From contig NZ_JAHZTD010000001.1 in assembly GCF_019599275.1 (NCBI RefSeq), positions 1,922,001-1,986,000 on the forward strand: a DNA stretch of 64,000 nucleotides. Direction: 5' to 3'. Positions 9,507 through 19,088 of the stretch are shown here, piece by piece. The position numbers and the translations under genes were made by a program. The DNA comes from Hymenobacter sp. HSC-4F20 (lineage in GTDB: Bacteria > Bacteroidota > Bacteroidia > Cytophagales > Hymenobacteraceae). Numbering within the stretch: the first letter of the stretch is position 1; every line of letters starts with the position of its first letter. The notes beneath the pieces are model-generated. The model saw nothing but the letters and a program-made list of their open reading frames with translations. It made no database searches and had not been told where the DNA came from.

Positions 9507-11471
9507 ATGCCTTCCGTCCTGCTTTCGTTGGTATCGTGGAACAGTGCTGACTCCATTGAAGCCTGCCTACACTCCGTGCTGGCACAGTCGTGGGCCGATT
9601 TTGAGCTGTGGGTGGTTGACAACAACTCCCAGGACGACACATGCGCCCGGGTGGAGGCCCTGGCCGCCACCGATGCGCGCGTACGCCTCCACCGCCTGAC
9701 GGAGAATACCGGCTTCTGCGGAGGCCACAACTACGCCCTCGACCGCACCGAAACCGACCTGGTGCTGCTGGTCAACCCCGATGTGGAGATGGAGCCCGAC
9801 TACCTGGCCTGCGCCGTGGCCGCCATCCGGCGCGACCCCCGCATTGGTACCGTGTGCGGCCTGCTGCTGCAGAACCGCGACGCGGATCCGCGCATTGATA
9901 GTGCCGGCATGGTGGCCCTGCCCGATGGCCGCTTCAGCCTGCGCCTGCACGGACAGCCGCTGAGCACGGCCGGTATTCTGGAGCCCACTTACGTCGACGG
10001 AGCCGATGGGGCCCTTCCCCTGTTCCGCCGGCGCTTTATTGACGATTTGCGGGTGCAGGGCGAGTTCTTCGACTCCCGCTTTTTCGCGCATAAGGAGGAT
10101 TGGGACATTGCCTGGCGGGGGCGTCTCTACGGGTGGCACACGCTATTTGAGCCCGCCTGCCGGGCCTTGCACCCCCGCCAGTTCCTGCCTTCCAACCTGC
10201 GGCTACGGCGGCGGCTGAACGGGGCCATCAAGGCCGATGCTGTGAAAAACCAGTGGCTGCTGCTGCTCAAAAACACTCCGCCTAAGCAGGTTCCGGGCCT
10301 GCTGCTGCGCGCCTTGCCCCGGCAGGTGGGCATTGTAGCCTATGCCGTGCTGGCCGAGCGCAAGTCGTTACGGGCCGTGCGGTATCTGTGGCAGCACTGG
10401 CGGGAGGTGTTGGTATCTCGCCAGCTAGTGCAGCAACGGGCCCGGCGCGGCTGGCTGCCCGCTCCGGTTGCGTCGGCCCTGTCTCCCCCCCTGCTTAGCA
10501 TTTGCGTGCCTACCTACCACCGGCCCACCTTACTGGCCCGCGCCCTGCGCTCCATCGGGCCGCTACCCGCTGAGGTAGAAGTTATCATCTCCGATAACTC
10601 AACCCACGACGCCGAGGCCGGGGAGCAAACCACGCAACAGGTGCTCGGAAAGCAGCCACCCCAACGCTGGCACTACCACCGCAACCCTCCCGGCGGCAAT
10701 GCTGCCACCAACTGGCGGGCTTGTGTAGAGCGAGCCCGGGGGCAGTACGTGCTCATGCTGCACGACGACGACTACCTGCTGCCCGGTGGACTGGAAACTA
10801 TGCTCGAGACCTTGCGGCAGTTGCACGGGCAGCAGCATGCCATATTATTTGGAGTAAGCGTAGTGGATGCGGATGGGCAGGAGCTGCGGCGCCAGGTGCC
10901 AGCCCGGGCCGGCTTTTTGGCACCCGAAGCGGCCATAGAGGCGCTGCTGACCAATTCCTCTCTGATTCGTATTCCGGGCCTGGTAGTAAGCCGAAAGGCC
11001 TACCAGCATACCGGCGGCCCCGATCCAAGCCAGCAAGACACCGACGATACCGACCTGTGGCTCCGCGTATTCGCCTACGGCGGGCTTTACCAAGTGCCCA
11101 GCCTTACTGCCGCGTATTCCGTGCACGATGGGGCCCTGACCACCGGGGTTTTTCACGAGCAGAATATTCAGCTGCTTCAGCGAATCTTCCAGAAAGCCCG
11201 GGCCCAGCAGCTGCTGCCCGAACCTCGTCTGCGCCGGGCCGAAGCCAGGTTTTTCCACCAGTTTGTGCTGGCGGGCGCTTACCGGGCCTTGCAGCACCAC
11301 GATGCTGCCTCGGCGCGCCGCACCCTGAAACTACTGGAATTGCCTACCCTGCGCCATTTGCCGGTACCGGCGCGTTGGCTCCCCATCCGGCTAGGGCTGA
11401 GCACGTTGGCTCGCCTGAACTTCACGCCGCCGCTGCCCACCAATACCAGTTGGGCAGTACCCAGCACCTAG
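9507..11471 (+). CDS. Two-domain GT2 glycosyltransferase
   Basis: A 654-residue fusion of two GT-A transferases. Domain 1 (about 1-270) starts PSVLLSLVSWNSADSIEACL, has VVDNNSQDDT and LLVNPDVEM, and looks rhamnosyltransferase-like. Domain 2 (about 325-600) restarts with PLLSICVPTYHRPTLLARAL and has an LHDDDYLLPGG metal motif. The linker is basic. The ATG at 9507 is chosen over a TTG two codons earlier. Such a fusion may add two successive sugars to the growing unit. Last gene of the plus-strand half of the locus. Confidence 0.88.
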   Translation: MPSVLLSLVSWNSADSIEACLHSVLAQSWADFELWVVDNNSQDDTCARVEALAATDARVRLHRLTENTGFCGGHNYALDRTETDLVLLVNPDVEMEPDYLACAVAAIRRDPRIGTVCGLLLQNRDADPRIDSAGMVALPDGRFSLRLHGQPLSTAGILEPTYVDGADGALPLFRRRFIDDLRVQGEFFDSRFFAHKEDWDIAWRGRLYGWHTLFEPACRALHPRQFLPSNLRLRRRLNGAIKADAVKNQWLLLLKNTPPKQVPGLLLRALPRQVGIVAYAVLAERKSLRAVRYLWQHWREVLVSRQLVQQRARRGWLPAPVASALSPPLLSICVPTYHRPTLLARALRSIGPLPAEVEVIISDNSTHDAEAGEQTTQQVLGKQPPQRWHYHRNPPGGNAATNWRACVERARGQYVLMLHDDDYLLPGGLETMLETLRQLHGQQHAILFGVSVVDADGQELRRQVPARAGFLAPEAAIEALLTNSSLIRIPGLVVSRKAYQHTGGPDPSQQDTDDTDLWLRVFAYGGLYQVPSLTAAYSVHDGALTTGVFHEQNIQLLQRIFQKARAQQLLPEPRLRRAEARFFHQFVLAGAYRALQHHDAASARRTLKLLELPTLRHLPVPARWLPIRLGLSTLARLNFTPPLPTNTSWAVPST

Positions 11472-11495
11472 ACCGCCGCAGCTATACCAACCACT

Positions 11496-11553
11496 AACAG
11501 GGTAGCGCCGCCACGTTTCGTTTGAAGATGAAACGTGCCGGCGCTACCCTGTT
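11496..11553. terminator. Long hairpin between convergent operons
   Basis: Arms of 24 bases (11496-11519 and 11530-11553) pair with a single mismatch around a 10-base loop. It lies 25 bases after the GT2 fusion and about 110 bases after the end of the opposing aminotransferase gene. There is no clear U tract, but the position and strength suggest a bidirectional stop. Confidence 0.7.
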
Positions 11554-11666
11554 GGTACTAGCCTTCCCGCCCGATACCTCTTCCTTCTTATACCCGGTAT
11601 CCTGAGTCAGGCTGGTGGCTCCTACCCCTTTGTAGTCCGCAAACCTGTCTGGCTCTACCTTATTTG

Positions 11667-13028
11667 CTAGTTGAAGCGCCGATAAACGGATTTCACGGGT
11701 TGGCCGCGCAGGTATTTTTCCACGCCTTCATCCAGAGCCCGGCGGTACACGCCCAGTACGTCGTGCAACCGCTCCAGCACCTGCGCTATAACCGCTTCCG
11801 TGTGCGAGTAATTGACGATAAGAGAAGGCATGAGCAGGCCGCGGCGCATGGTTTCCTGCAAAAACAAGGTCCGAAGCGCGGCAGAGTGCTGGCCCTGCGC
11901 ATCGCGGGTGGTGTAAATAAGGCAGCACGGCTGCCCCAGGGCCCGCACCTGCTGGCTCAGCCCATGCTCCCGCGCCGACTGGTGCAGCCCCTCCGCCAGT
12001 AGCCGCCCGACGTGGTGCAGGTGGTCGGTGACGGGCTCCTGACGGTACACCTGCATTACGGCGCGGGCGGCGGCCAGGGTATGCGTTTCGGCCCCGTAGG
12101 TAGTGGAGAGCAGGAATACCCGCTCGTGCGGGTGGTGCAGGCCGCCGCGCTCCATCAGTTCCCGCCGGCCAGCCAGAGCGGCTACGCTGAAGCCGTTGCC
12201 CAGGGCTTTGCCAAAGGTGCTGAGGTCGGGGCGGATACCGTAGAACCCCTGGGCGCCCTGGTTGTGCCACCGAAACCCCGTAATGATTTCATCGAAGATG
12301 AGCACTACCCCCTCGCGGCGGCACAGGGCCTGCACCCCAGCCAGAAACCCCGGGGCCGGCGGCACCTCCTTCTCCACTTCCAGCAACACGCACGCCACCT
12401 GGCCCGGACGAGCCGCAAACAGGTTTTCCAGGCTAGCCAAGTCATTAAACCGAAAGCCGACGGTTAGCTCGCGGATGGCCTGCGGAATGCCGGCACCAAC
12501 GGCCGTGGTACCGATAAACCAATCGTCGACGGAGAAAAATGGCTGATCCTGGCAGATGGCAACCAGCTCGCGGCCGGTATAGGCGCGGGCCAGCTTCACG
12601 GCGGCACTGGTAACATCGGAGCCGTTTTTGGCAAACTTCACCATCTCGCCGGCGCCAGTGAAATCCAGAAACTCCTCGGCGGTTTCCAGCTCCAGCACCG
12701 CTGGGCGCCCAAAGTTGCAGCCGAGGCTGAGTTGCCGGGCCGCTGCCACTACCACCGGGGGGTAGGCATGGCCCAGCGTAACGGAGCGCAGGCCGGCCCC
12801 AAACTCAATAAACTCATTGCCATCAGCATCCCACACCCGGCAGCCTTCGCCCCGCACCATATAGGGCGCCATGTGCTCCGGAAACTGGTCGTCGCCCTTG
12901 GCGTAGGTGTGCGCCCCGCCGGGAATAGCGGCGTGAAAACGCGCCTGCAGCGCCTCCGACCGCTCGAAGCTGGGAGAAGAACCAGCAGGCGCAGCTTCGG
13001 GGGCAGAGTGAGCCAAAGGTGATTCCAT
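11667..13028 (-). CDS. Class III aminotransferase (glutamate-1-semialdehyde aminomutase-like)
   Basis: A 453-residue PLP enzyme. FDEIITGFRW holds the Asp that binds the pyridine nitrogen, and STFGKALGNGFSVAAL holds the Schiff-base Lys. GGAHTYAKGDDQFPEHMAPYM at the N-terminus is the form seen in HemL-like enzymes that sit in surface-polysaccharide clusters rather than in heme synthesis. The heme role is unlikely because all neighbours are sugar genes. It may aminate or rearrange a nucleotide sugar or a substituent. It is the last gene of the minus-strand operon. Confidence 0.85.
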   Translation of the reverse strand: MESPLAHSAPEAAPAGSSPSFERSEALQARFHAAIPGGAHTYAKGDDQFPEHMAPYMVRGEGCRVWDADGNEFIEFGAGLRSVTLGHAYPPVVVAAARQLSLGCNFGRPAVLELETAEEFLDFTGAGEMVKFAKNGSDVTSAAVKLARAYTGRELVAICQDQPFFSVDDWFIGTTAVGAGIPQAIRELTVGFRFNDLASLENLFAARPGQVACVLLEVEKEVPPAPGFLAGVQALCRREGVVLIFDEIITGFRWHNQGAQGFYGIRPDLSTFGKALGNGFSVAALAGRRELMERGGLHHPHERVFLLSTTYGAETHTLAAARAVMQVYRQEPVTDHLHHVGRLLAEGLHQSAREHGLSQQVRALGQPCCLIYTTRDAQGQHSAALRTLFLQETMRRGLLMPSLIVNYSHTEAVIAQVLERLHDVLGVYRRALDEGVEKYLRGQPVKSVYRRFN

Positions 13029-13061
13029 GTGGAAAGACGCCGTCTGGGGCCAGTAAGCGAG

Positions 13062-14387
13062 TTAGAGGGGTTGAAGCAGGCCAGCGCCTTCCAGGGCACT
13101 GGCGGCCCGGTGCAGCAGGGCCAGCGGCAGGTTGGCTTGCTCGGCTACATCCAGCAGGCTCTTAGAGCCATCGGAAAGGCTGAGCAGCCAGAGCAGGACC
13201 ATTTGCCAGTCGGCGCCTTCCTGCCCGCCGCCTACCCCTTTGTAGAGGCCGCGGCGGCCTAGCTGCGGCTCTCCGTAGGGGCTGAGGTTGCGGTACGTAT
13301 GGTTGCGCTCCAGAGCCTCGCACACTGCCTCAGTCAGGCGCAGGCTTTCTGCTACCTGCTCCGGCCGCACGAAGCTGAGGTTGTCGGCGGAGGTGTGGTA
13401 CTCGGCAAATTCCCCGAAGGGCGTGCGCGAGAGGCAGCCCACCGGCAGGTTGAAGCCCGGTGAGCAGTACTGGCGCTCATCGTAGCCGTAGGGCAACCAG
13501 GGCCGCACCTCGTACTCGGCCCCAAAGTCGCGCAGCACCAGGGCCACGGTGCGGTCTATATCGGCGGTAGCGCGGCGGCTTTGCTTGTAGGTGAAGCCAC
13601 CGGGGCCGCCCAGCAGCGTAAGCACCAGCCCGTGCCGGATGCGGCCGACTGTTTCGCGGTGGCGGCTCAGCCAGACAAGGGAGCCAATAGTGCCCGGCCC
13701 GAACACAAACCGATAGGTATAGCGGCGGGGCTGCCGGGCCAGGGCCTGGGCCAGGAATACGGCCACGGCCAGCCCCGAAAGGTTATCGTTGGCCAGGGAC
13801 GGGTGGCAGCAATGGCAGGACAGCAGCACTTCTTCCTCCGAGGCACCGGGCAGTACCAGCTCGCCGTAGGTCAGGGAGCCGCTGGCGTCCAGGGTGCTGT
13901 CAATGCAGACTTCGTAGTGCTCCTCGCGCAGCTGTTCGCGTTGGTGGTGGCGTAGGCAGAAGCCCCAGCTGGCTTGGTAGTAACTGGTGCGGTAGGGAAT
14001 CAGGTCGGGCTGCTCGGGCAGGGAAAACAGGTGCTCGTCCAGTTCCCGGCGCGAAAACCAGCCGTGCACCGGCGTGCTGTACTGCAGTACGTGCAGGTTG
14101 TGCTGCTGAAAGTCGATAACCCGCTCGCCGGCGGCGTTTTTCACCCAGGCGTCGCGAATGTTCCACTCGGCGGGCACGGTCCAGTCGAGGGCGGGCGTGC
14201 CGCTGGGCACCTCGTGCACCTGCAGAGCCGGCAGATATTCGCGCAGCACGGCCAGGGTTTCGCGCACGCCGTTGCCCGTAATGCTGCGGCAGATAGGAAA
14301 CAGCCGCGCCATAAGGGCGTGCATGGCTGCTCCAGCCGAAGCCACATCGGTTGGGGCGGCGGCACCAGGTAGCAAGGCAGTCGACAT
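13062..14387 (-). CDS. DUF4910/M28-like aminopeptidase-type protein
   Basis: A 441-residue protein with the DUF4910 fold, related to zinc aminopeptidases. Near residue 195, LSCHCCHPSLANDNLSG has the His and Asp-Asn expected of an M28-type metal site; later PYGYDERQYCSPGFNLPVG and EYHTSADNLSF carry further conserved Glu, His and Asp residues. The C-terminal 70 residues resemble a winged-helix domain. There is no signal peptide. Members of this family are often found in polysaccharide operons, where they may hydrolyse an amide on a sugar rather than a peptide. It lies 33 bases upstream of the aminotransferase gene. Confidence 0.75.
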   Translation of the reverse strand: MSTALLPGAAAPTDVASAGAAMHALMARLFPICRSITGNGVRETLAVLREYLPALQVHEVPSGTPALDWTVPAEWNIRDAWVKNAAGERVIDFQQHNLHVLQYSTPVHGWFSRRELDEHLFSLPEQPDLIPYRTSYYQASWGFCLRHHQREQLREEHYEVCIDSTLDASGSLTYGELVLPGASEEEVLLSCHCCHPSLANDNLSGLAVAVFLAQALARQPRRYTYRFVFGPGTIGSLVWLSRHRETVGRIRHGLVLTLLGGPGGFTYKQSRRATADIDRTVALVLRDFGAEYEVRPWLPYGYDERQYCSPGFNLPVGCLSRTPFGEFAEYHTSADNLSFVRPEQVAESLRLTEAVCEALERNHTYRNLSPYGEPQLGRRGLYKGVGGGQEGADWQMVLLWLLSLSDGSKSLLDVAEQANLPLALLHRAASALEGAGLLQPL

Positions 14388-14402
14388 CGGTAACGCCCCG
14401 CC

Positions 14403-15740
14403 TTATGCGTACACCTGTACTTCCGGAATGGGCACTACAAAACGGCCGCCCCAGGCCCGGATGTCCTGCATCTGCTCCATAATCTCCTCTTGCAGGTTCC
14501 AGGGCAGAATCAGCACGTAGTCGGGCTGGGTTTGGCGGATACGGTCGGGGTGGCAGATGGGGATGCGCGTGCCGGGCAGGAAGTTGCCCTGCTTGTGGGG
14601 GCTCACGTCTACGGTATAGTCCAGAAAATCAGTCCGAATGCCGCAGTAGTTCAGCAGCGTGTTGCCCTTGCCGGGAGCCCCGTAGCCTACCACCGTTTTG
14701 CCTTCGCGCTTGGCTTCAATCAGGAATTCTAGCAGCTTCCGCTTGGTTTCCTTGGCTTTCTCCTCGAAGTCGCTGTAGTAAGCCAGGTCGGTGATACCGG
14801 CAGCCAGCTCGCGGCGGCGTAGCGTCCCTACCCGCTCCGTTACTGGCCAGGCCGCGCTGGCGCTGTGGCGGGCAAAAATGCGCAGGGAGCCGCCATGCGT
14901 CGGCAGCTCCTCCACGTCGAAGAGGGTAAGTCCGTGGTGGGCAAAAATGCGCTCCACGGTGTAAAAAGACAGGTAACTGAAGTGCTCGTGGTAGATGGTA
15001 TCGAACTGGTTGCCCTCCATCAGACGCAGCAGGTGCGGAAACTCCATCGTAACGACTCCGTCGGGCTTGAGCAACAGGCCTAGGCCGGCCACAAAGTCGT
15101 TGATATCAGGCACGTGGGCCAGCACGTTGTTGCCCAGCAGCACATCCGCCTGCCCCAACAGTTGGGCCACGTAGCGGGCAGTTTCCGTCCCGAAAAAGCG
15201 CACCAGCGTGTTGATGCCCTTGGCCTGAGCGTAACTTGCTACGTTGCCGGCCGGCTCAATGCCCAGCACCGGAATGTTTTTCTCTACAAAGTATTGGAGC
15301 AGGTAGCCGTCGTTAGAAGCCACTTCTACTACCAGGCTGCTGCTTGTGAGCCCGAACCGCTCAGTGGCCATGTCGGTGTAGCGGCGGGCGTGGCGCAGCC
15401 AGGAAGCCGAGTAGGAGGAAAAGTAGGCGTAGTCGTTCTGAAAGATTTCCTCAGAAGTCACGAACTCGTCGAGCTGTACCAGAAAGCAGCTGCGGCACAC
15501 GCGAGCATGCAGGGGGTAGCAGGCCTCCGCCCGGTTGAACTCGTGGGGCCGCACGTGGTGCTGGCACAGCGGTGAGGTACCCAGGTCAACGAACGTATAG
15601 TCCAGGGGCTCGCCGCAGAACCGGCACGGACTGGCCGGCGGCTCTACGGGTTGCGGAAGCAGGTACGTTGGCGCTGGTATCGGGTGCCTGGCAGCACGTA
15701 GCGTCGCACCACCAACGACGAACGGAGAAAAGTGTTCCAT
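14403..15740 (-). CDS. Sugar C-methyltransferase with N-terminal zinc motif
   Basis: A 445-residue SAM-dependent methyltransferase. Near residue 38 there is a CRFCGEPL...CYPLHARVCRSC zinc motif of the NDP-sugar C-3 methyltransferase group (TylCIII-like). The SAM site is VVEVASNDGYLLQYF (about 130). EHFSYLSFYTVERIF with its His follows, then a C-terminal domain with GYGAPGKGNTLLNYCG. Substrates in this family are 4-keto sugars, so it probably makes a branched deoxysugar. The ATG at 15740 is preferred to a TTG two codons earlier. It lies 16 bases upstream of the DUF4910 gene. Confidence 0.88.
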   Translation of the reverse strand: MEHFSPFVVGGATLRAARHPIPAPTYLLPQPVEPPASPCRFCGEPLDYTFVDLGTSPLCQHHVRPHEFNRAEACYPLHARVCRSCFLVQLDEFVTSEEIFQNDYAYFSSYSASWLRHARRYTDMATERFGLTSSSLVVEVASNDGYLLQYFVEKNIPVLGIEPAGNVASYAQAKGINTLVRFFGTETARYVAQLLGQADVLLGNNVLAHVPDINDFVAGLGLLLKPDGVVTMEFPHLLRLMEGNQFDTIYHEHFSYLSFYTVERIFAHHGLTLFDVEELPTHGGSLRIFARHSASAAWPVTERVGTLRRRELAAGITDLAYYSDFEEKAKETKRKLLEFLIEAKREGKTVVGYGAPGKGNTLLNYCGIRTDFLDYTVDVSPHKQGNFLPGTRIPICHPDRIRQTQPDYVLILPWNLQEEIMEQMQDIRAWGGRFVVPIPEVQVYA

Positions 15741-15805
15741 AACCAATACGAGGGGAGAAAATAGGGCAGAGAGCGGGAGAGCAGGGTGGCCGGCGGAAGG
15801 GAAGC

Positions 15806-17152
15806 CTAGGCCAGGGACGGAGCAACGGCAGCAGAGGACGCTACGGACTGAGCCGCCTGCTGGAAGTAGGCGGCCTGTTCGCGGCGCAGCTGGTCAATGA
15901 GGCGGCCTTCGGGCACAATCACGTCGTCGTACGTCAGCACCTGGTCCTTGGGCACGTCGTGGCGCAGAATGCAGCCTTCGGCCACCCCAATGGGGAGCAG
16001 GTTTTCGCGCTCCGTCACATCGGCGTTTTCGGCCAGGCCGTAGGTGTGGTAGTGGCCGATGCCATCCAGCACCTGCCCGGCCTGCAAGGGCACTTTGGCG
16101 GCCGTAACTACCTCCACGCACATGGGGCCGGCGGGCGCCAACGCCGCATCCTGGAACAGCACGGCCCGGGCTACGGTGGTGGGGGTTTCGAAGTGGCAGA
16201 GGTGGTAGGGCGTGTAGAAGCAGTACAGTGGCCCGGGGCCCAGCTTGTAGAGCTTGAGGTAGTGCTGCTGCACCGGGTCATCAATAGTGCCCAGCACGAA
16301 CACGCCGGGTCCGGGCTCGGCACCCACTACATAGTCGACGATGCCGGGGCCGCCATTGAGGAGCAACTCGTGGGGGTACCACTCGGCGGCTTTGGTCACG
16401 GGCGTACCCGGCTCTACGGTGGGGCCCAGCATACCGCGGCGGGCCACGCGCATGCCCAGAGCATTGGCCACTACGGCCTGCTCAAAGCTGATTTTGCTAC
16501 CATCGGCGAAGCTGGTAACCATGCTGGGGTTCTGGCCCCACTGCTTGGCAAAGCCTTCCTGGGTAGTGGGGTTGCGGTAGGGGTCGTGGAGGCCTTTGAT
16601 GTTGCCGCACAGCACCGGCGTTACGCCCAGGCCCTTCACGAAGCGGGCCAGGTTCAGGGTCACGCCCGGCTGGTCGCCGTCGGCTACGGTGTACACTACC
16701 CCGGCACGGTCGGCGTACACTTTCAGAATGGGACCAACGGTGCCGTCCAGCTCGGCATTGAGCAGAATGATGTGCTTACCGTGGCCGATGGCTTCCAACA
16801 CTACATGGGCGCCGTGCTCTACAGCGCCGGTTACTTCGATAATGGCCTCAATGCCGGCGGCGCGGCTTAGCAGCAGGGCATCGTTGGTGATGGCGGGGCG
16901 GCCCTGCTCTACGCAGGCTTCCAGCTCAGCCACGGAGCTAACCTCCACCACGTCGGTTACGCCGGCTTCGGCGTAGATGGCGCGGGCTTTTTCGGGGGTG
17001 CGGTTGGCAATGGCGACCAGCTCCATGCCGGGCACGTAGCAGCAGATTTGCCGGGCCACGCCCCGGGCCATAAAGCCCGCCCCTACCATGGCTACCCGAA
17101 TCGGGCGACCTTCGCGCTGGCGCTGTTGCAGGGCCGTATCAATGATGAGCAT
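15806..17152 (-). CDS. NAD(P)-dependent oxidoreductase with C-terminal SAF domain
   Basis: A 448-residue enzyme. IRVAMVGAGFMARGVARQI near residue 18 is a Rossmann nucleotide site like that of homoserine dehydrogenase, followed by IEVTGAVEHGAHVVLEA and LNAELDGTVGP. The C-terminal 100 residues (LQAGQVLDGIGHYHTYG) form a SAF-like domain, as in sialic acid synthase tails. This combination is common in surface-polysaccharide clusters, where it is thought to reduce a keto-sugar. The exact reaction is not known. Confidence 0.8.
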   Translation of the reverse strand: MLIIDTALQQRQREGRPIRVAMVGAGFMARGVARQICCYVPGMELVAIANRTPEKARAIYAEAGVTDVVEVSSVAELEACVEQGRPAITNDALLLSRAAGIEAIIEVTGAVEHGAHVVLEAIGHGKHIILLNAELDGTVGPILKVYADRAGVVYTVADGDQPGVTLNLARFVKGLGVTPVLCGNIKGLHDPYRNPTTQEGFAKQWGQNPSMVTSFADGSKISFEQAVVANALGMRVARRGMLGPTVEPGTPVTKAAEWYPHELLLNGGPGIVDYVVGAEPGPGVFVLGTIDDPVQQHYLKLYKLGPGPLYCFYTPYHLCHFETPTTVARAVLFQDAALAPAGPMCVEVVTAAKVPLQAGQVLDGIGHYHTYGLAENADVTERENLLPIGVAEGCILRHDVPKDQVLTYDDVIVPEGRLIDQLRREQAAYFQQAAQSVASSAAVAPSLA

Positions 17153-17257
17153 GTTGTTTCTTGTAATAGGTTGGTTAACTGAATTGAATGACCTGCCGCA
17201 GCCAAGCCCTTGCCCATCATTTCCCCGTTGCCTGCCGTGTGTCTTGGTTGCCGTTCT

Positions 17258-17812
17258 CTAGCTGCCCACTACCTCGGGCACGCGCAGCTGAAAATCGGGG
17301 TGCTTCTGGTCCTTCTCGGAAATCAGGGTAGGCTCGATGGGCCACTTGATGCCAATGGCTGGGTCGTTCCAGCGCAGGCCCCGCTCGTAGCCGGGCGCGT
17401 ACTTGGCCGATACCTGGTAGCCCACATCGGTATTGTCCTCGAGGGTGATAAAGCCGTGGGCAAAACGACCGGGCACGAACAGCATCCGGAACGAATCGGC
17501 CGTGAGCTCCACGCCCAGCCACTGCCCGTAGGTCGGCGACTCTTCGCGCAGGTCCACAATCACGTCGTAAATAGCGCCGCGGGTGCAGCGCACCAGCTTG
17601 GTTTCCTCGTAGGGCGCTAGTTGCAGGTGCATGCCGCGCAGGGTGCCGCGCTTGGGGTTCGAAGAAACGTTGGCCTGAACTGGGGGCATCAGAATGCCGT
17701 GGGCCGCAAACTCATCGGCGCACCAGGAGCGGGCAAAAAAGCCCCGGTCATCAGCCATCCGGTCTACGTCAATAATAAAGGCGCCCGGCAGTTCGGTTTC
17801 GGTAAAAATCAT
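17258..17812 (-). CDS. rfbC: dTDP-4-dehydrorhamnose 3,5-epimerase-like protein
   Basis: A 184-residue cupin of the RmlC family. RGMHLQ near residue 59 has the catalytic His, and FVPGRFAHGFITLEDNTDVGYQV holds the second conserved His and the base Tyr region. Length is normal. No rmlA, rmlB or rmlD is in the window; its partners are rfbF and an SDR gene, so it may epimerise a CDP-linked 4-keto sugar instead of the dTDP one. It is translated from an ATG at 17812, 73 bases downstream of the SDR gene. Confidence 0.9.
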   Translation of the reverse strand: MIFTETELPGAFIIDVDRMADDRGFFARSWCADEFAAHGILMPPVQANVSSNPKRGTLRGMHLQLAPYEETKLVRCTRGAIYDVIVDLREESPTYGQWLGVELTADSFRMLFVPGRFAHGFITLEDNTDVGYQVSAKYAPGYERGLRWNDPAIGIKWPIEPTLISEKDQKHPDFQLRVPEVVGS

Positions 17813-17885
17813 ACAGATAGATGCTTGGAAGTGACAGGAAGGGATGGAAGGGCCGGCTTGGCCCGGGGCCTGGGGGTAGCGAGCC

Positions 17886-18974
17886 TTAGGCTACTACCGC
17901 CGCGGGAGCCGCCGCCCGGGCGCCCACGGTGCGGGCCCAGCTCAGGTCGTCGGCTAGCTCCTGGGTTTCGCGCAGGCTGGTAAGCACGCGCAGGCGCATC
18001 AGCTCCGAGGAGCGGAAGGCGGCGTCGCGGAAGTGCATGCCCAGCAAGCCGTCGCGCAGCTCGTCAATGGTATCGGCCAGAGTACGGCGCGGCTGGTGGG
18101 TTGGGGCCAGCTCCCGGTACAGGCTGAAATCGACGCGGTAGGAACGCTTGTCGGGCGGAGCCGACGGGTTCAGGCTGACCTGCGTACCGGGCAGCGAGTC
18201 GGCCACGGCGTAGGCCAGGTCGCGCACCTGGTAGTTCCACTGCTCCGAGCCAGTATTCACGGCCAGGAAAGTGCCGCCTACCTCGGCCGGGCGGCCAATG
18301 GCCCACTCAATGGCCCGGGCCATGTCCTGCACATGAATCAGGGGGCGCCAGGGCGTACCGTCGCTGAGGATGCTGATTTCGCCGGCGGCCACGGCACCAG
18401 CCACAAAGTCGTTCACTACCAGGTCCAGGCGCAGCCGGTCGCTCCAGCCACAGGCGGTAGCAAAACGCAGGCAGGTAATCACGAAGTTGTCGTCGGCCAG
18501 GGGGCGCAGATCCTGCTCGGTCATCACCTTGGAGCGGGCGTAGGCCGTCAGCGGGTTCAGCTCCGAGGTTTCGGTTTTGGCGCCTTCGCCCCCGGCTCCG
18601 TACATGCTGCACGAGGAAGCAAAGATAAAGGAGCTAACGCCCGCGGCTTTGGCTTGCCGGGCCAGCTCAATACCGGCCAGATAGTTTACGTCGAGGGTTA
18701 CCTGCTCGTAGGTCTGGCCCATGGGGTCGTTGCTGATGGCAGCCAGGTTCACCACCGCATCCACGCCTTCCAGAAGGCCCGTGGGCAAGTGGCGGATGTC
18801 GCCAAAAATCTGCTGATCGAGGCGCGACTCGGGCAGGCGGCGGGCCCCCGTGAGGCAGTGGGCGAAGTAGCCCATGTCGTAGCCAATCAGCTCGGCCTGC
18901 GGAAACTGCTGGCGCAAATGGCGCACAACGCCTGGGCCTACATAGCCCATATTACCCGTAATAAGAATGCGCAT
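17886..18974 (-). CDS. NAD-dependent sugar epimerase/dehydratase (extended SDR)
   Basis: A 362-residue SDR. The start at 18974 (MRILITGNMGYVGPGV) puts the TGxxGxxG site at the N-terminus; 12 further residues upstream are not family-like. FASSCSMYGAG gives the Ser, and LTAYARSKVMTEQDL the Tyr and Lys. LRFATACGWSDRLRLDLVVNDFV is seen in nucleotide-sugar epimerases near C-methyltransferases. It may take the place of the missing CDP-glucose 4,6-dehydratase, or act as a 4-ketoreductase; the sequence does not decide. Confidence 0.85.
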   Translation of the reverse strand: MRILITGNMGYVGPGVVRHLRQQFPQAELIGYDMGYFAHCLTGARRLPESRLDQQIFGDIRHLPTGLLEGVDAVVNLAAISNDPMGQTYEQVTLDVNYLAGIELARQAKAAGVSSFIFASSCSMYGAGGEGAKTETSELNPLTAYARSKVMTEQDLRPLADDNFVITCLRFATACGWSDRLRLDLVVNDFVAGAVAAGEISILSDGTPWRPLIHVQDMARAIEWAIGRPAEVGGTFLAVNTGSEQWNYQVRDLAYAVADSLPGTQVSLNPSAPPDKRSYRVDFSLYRELAPTHQPRRTLADTIDELRDGLLGMHFRDAAFRSSELMRLRVLTSLRETQELADDLSWARTVGARAAAPAAVVA

Positions 18975-19088
18975 AGCGTGAAGTGGTGAGGTAGTGATTG
19001 AGTGAAGCAACAGAGAATTAGTGAAAGCAGATAACGTGCAGTCAAACCGAGCACTTCACTCAATCACTCATTCTCTCTAACTCACTTC

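Noticed and set aside
11667..13028. Aminotransferase as the heme-pathway HemL
   Set aside because: Its place at the end of a sugar operon and its N-terminal form fit the polysaccharide-linked group better; not fully excluded.
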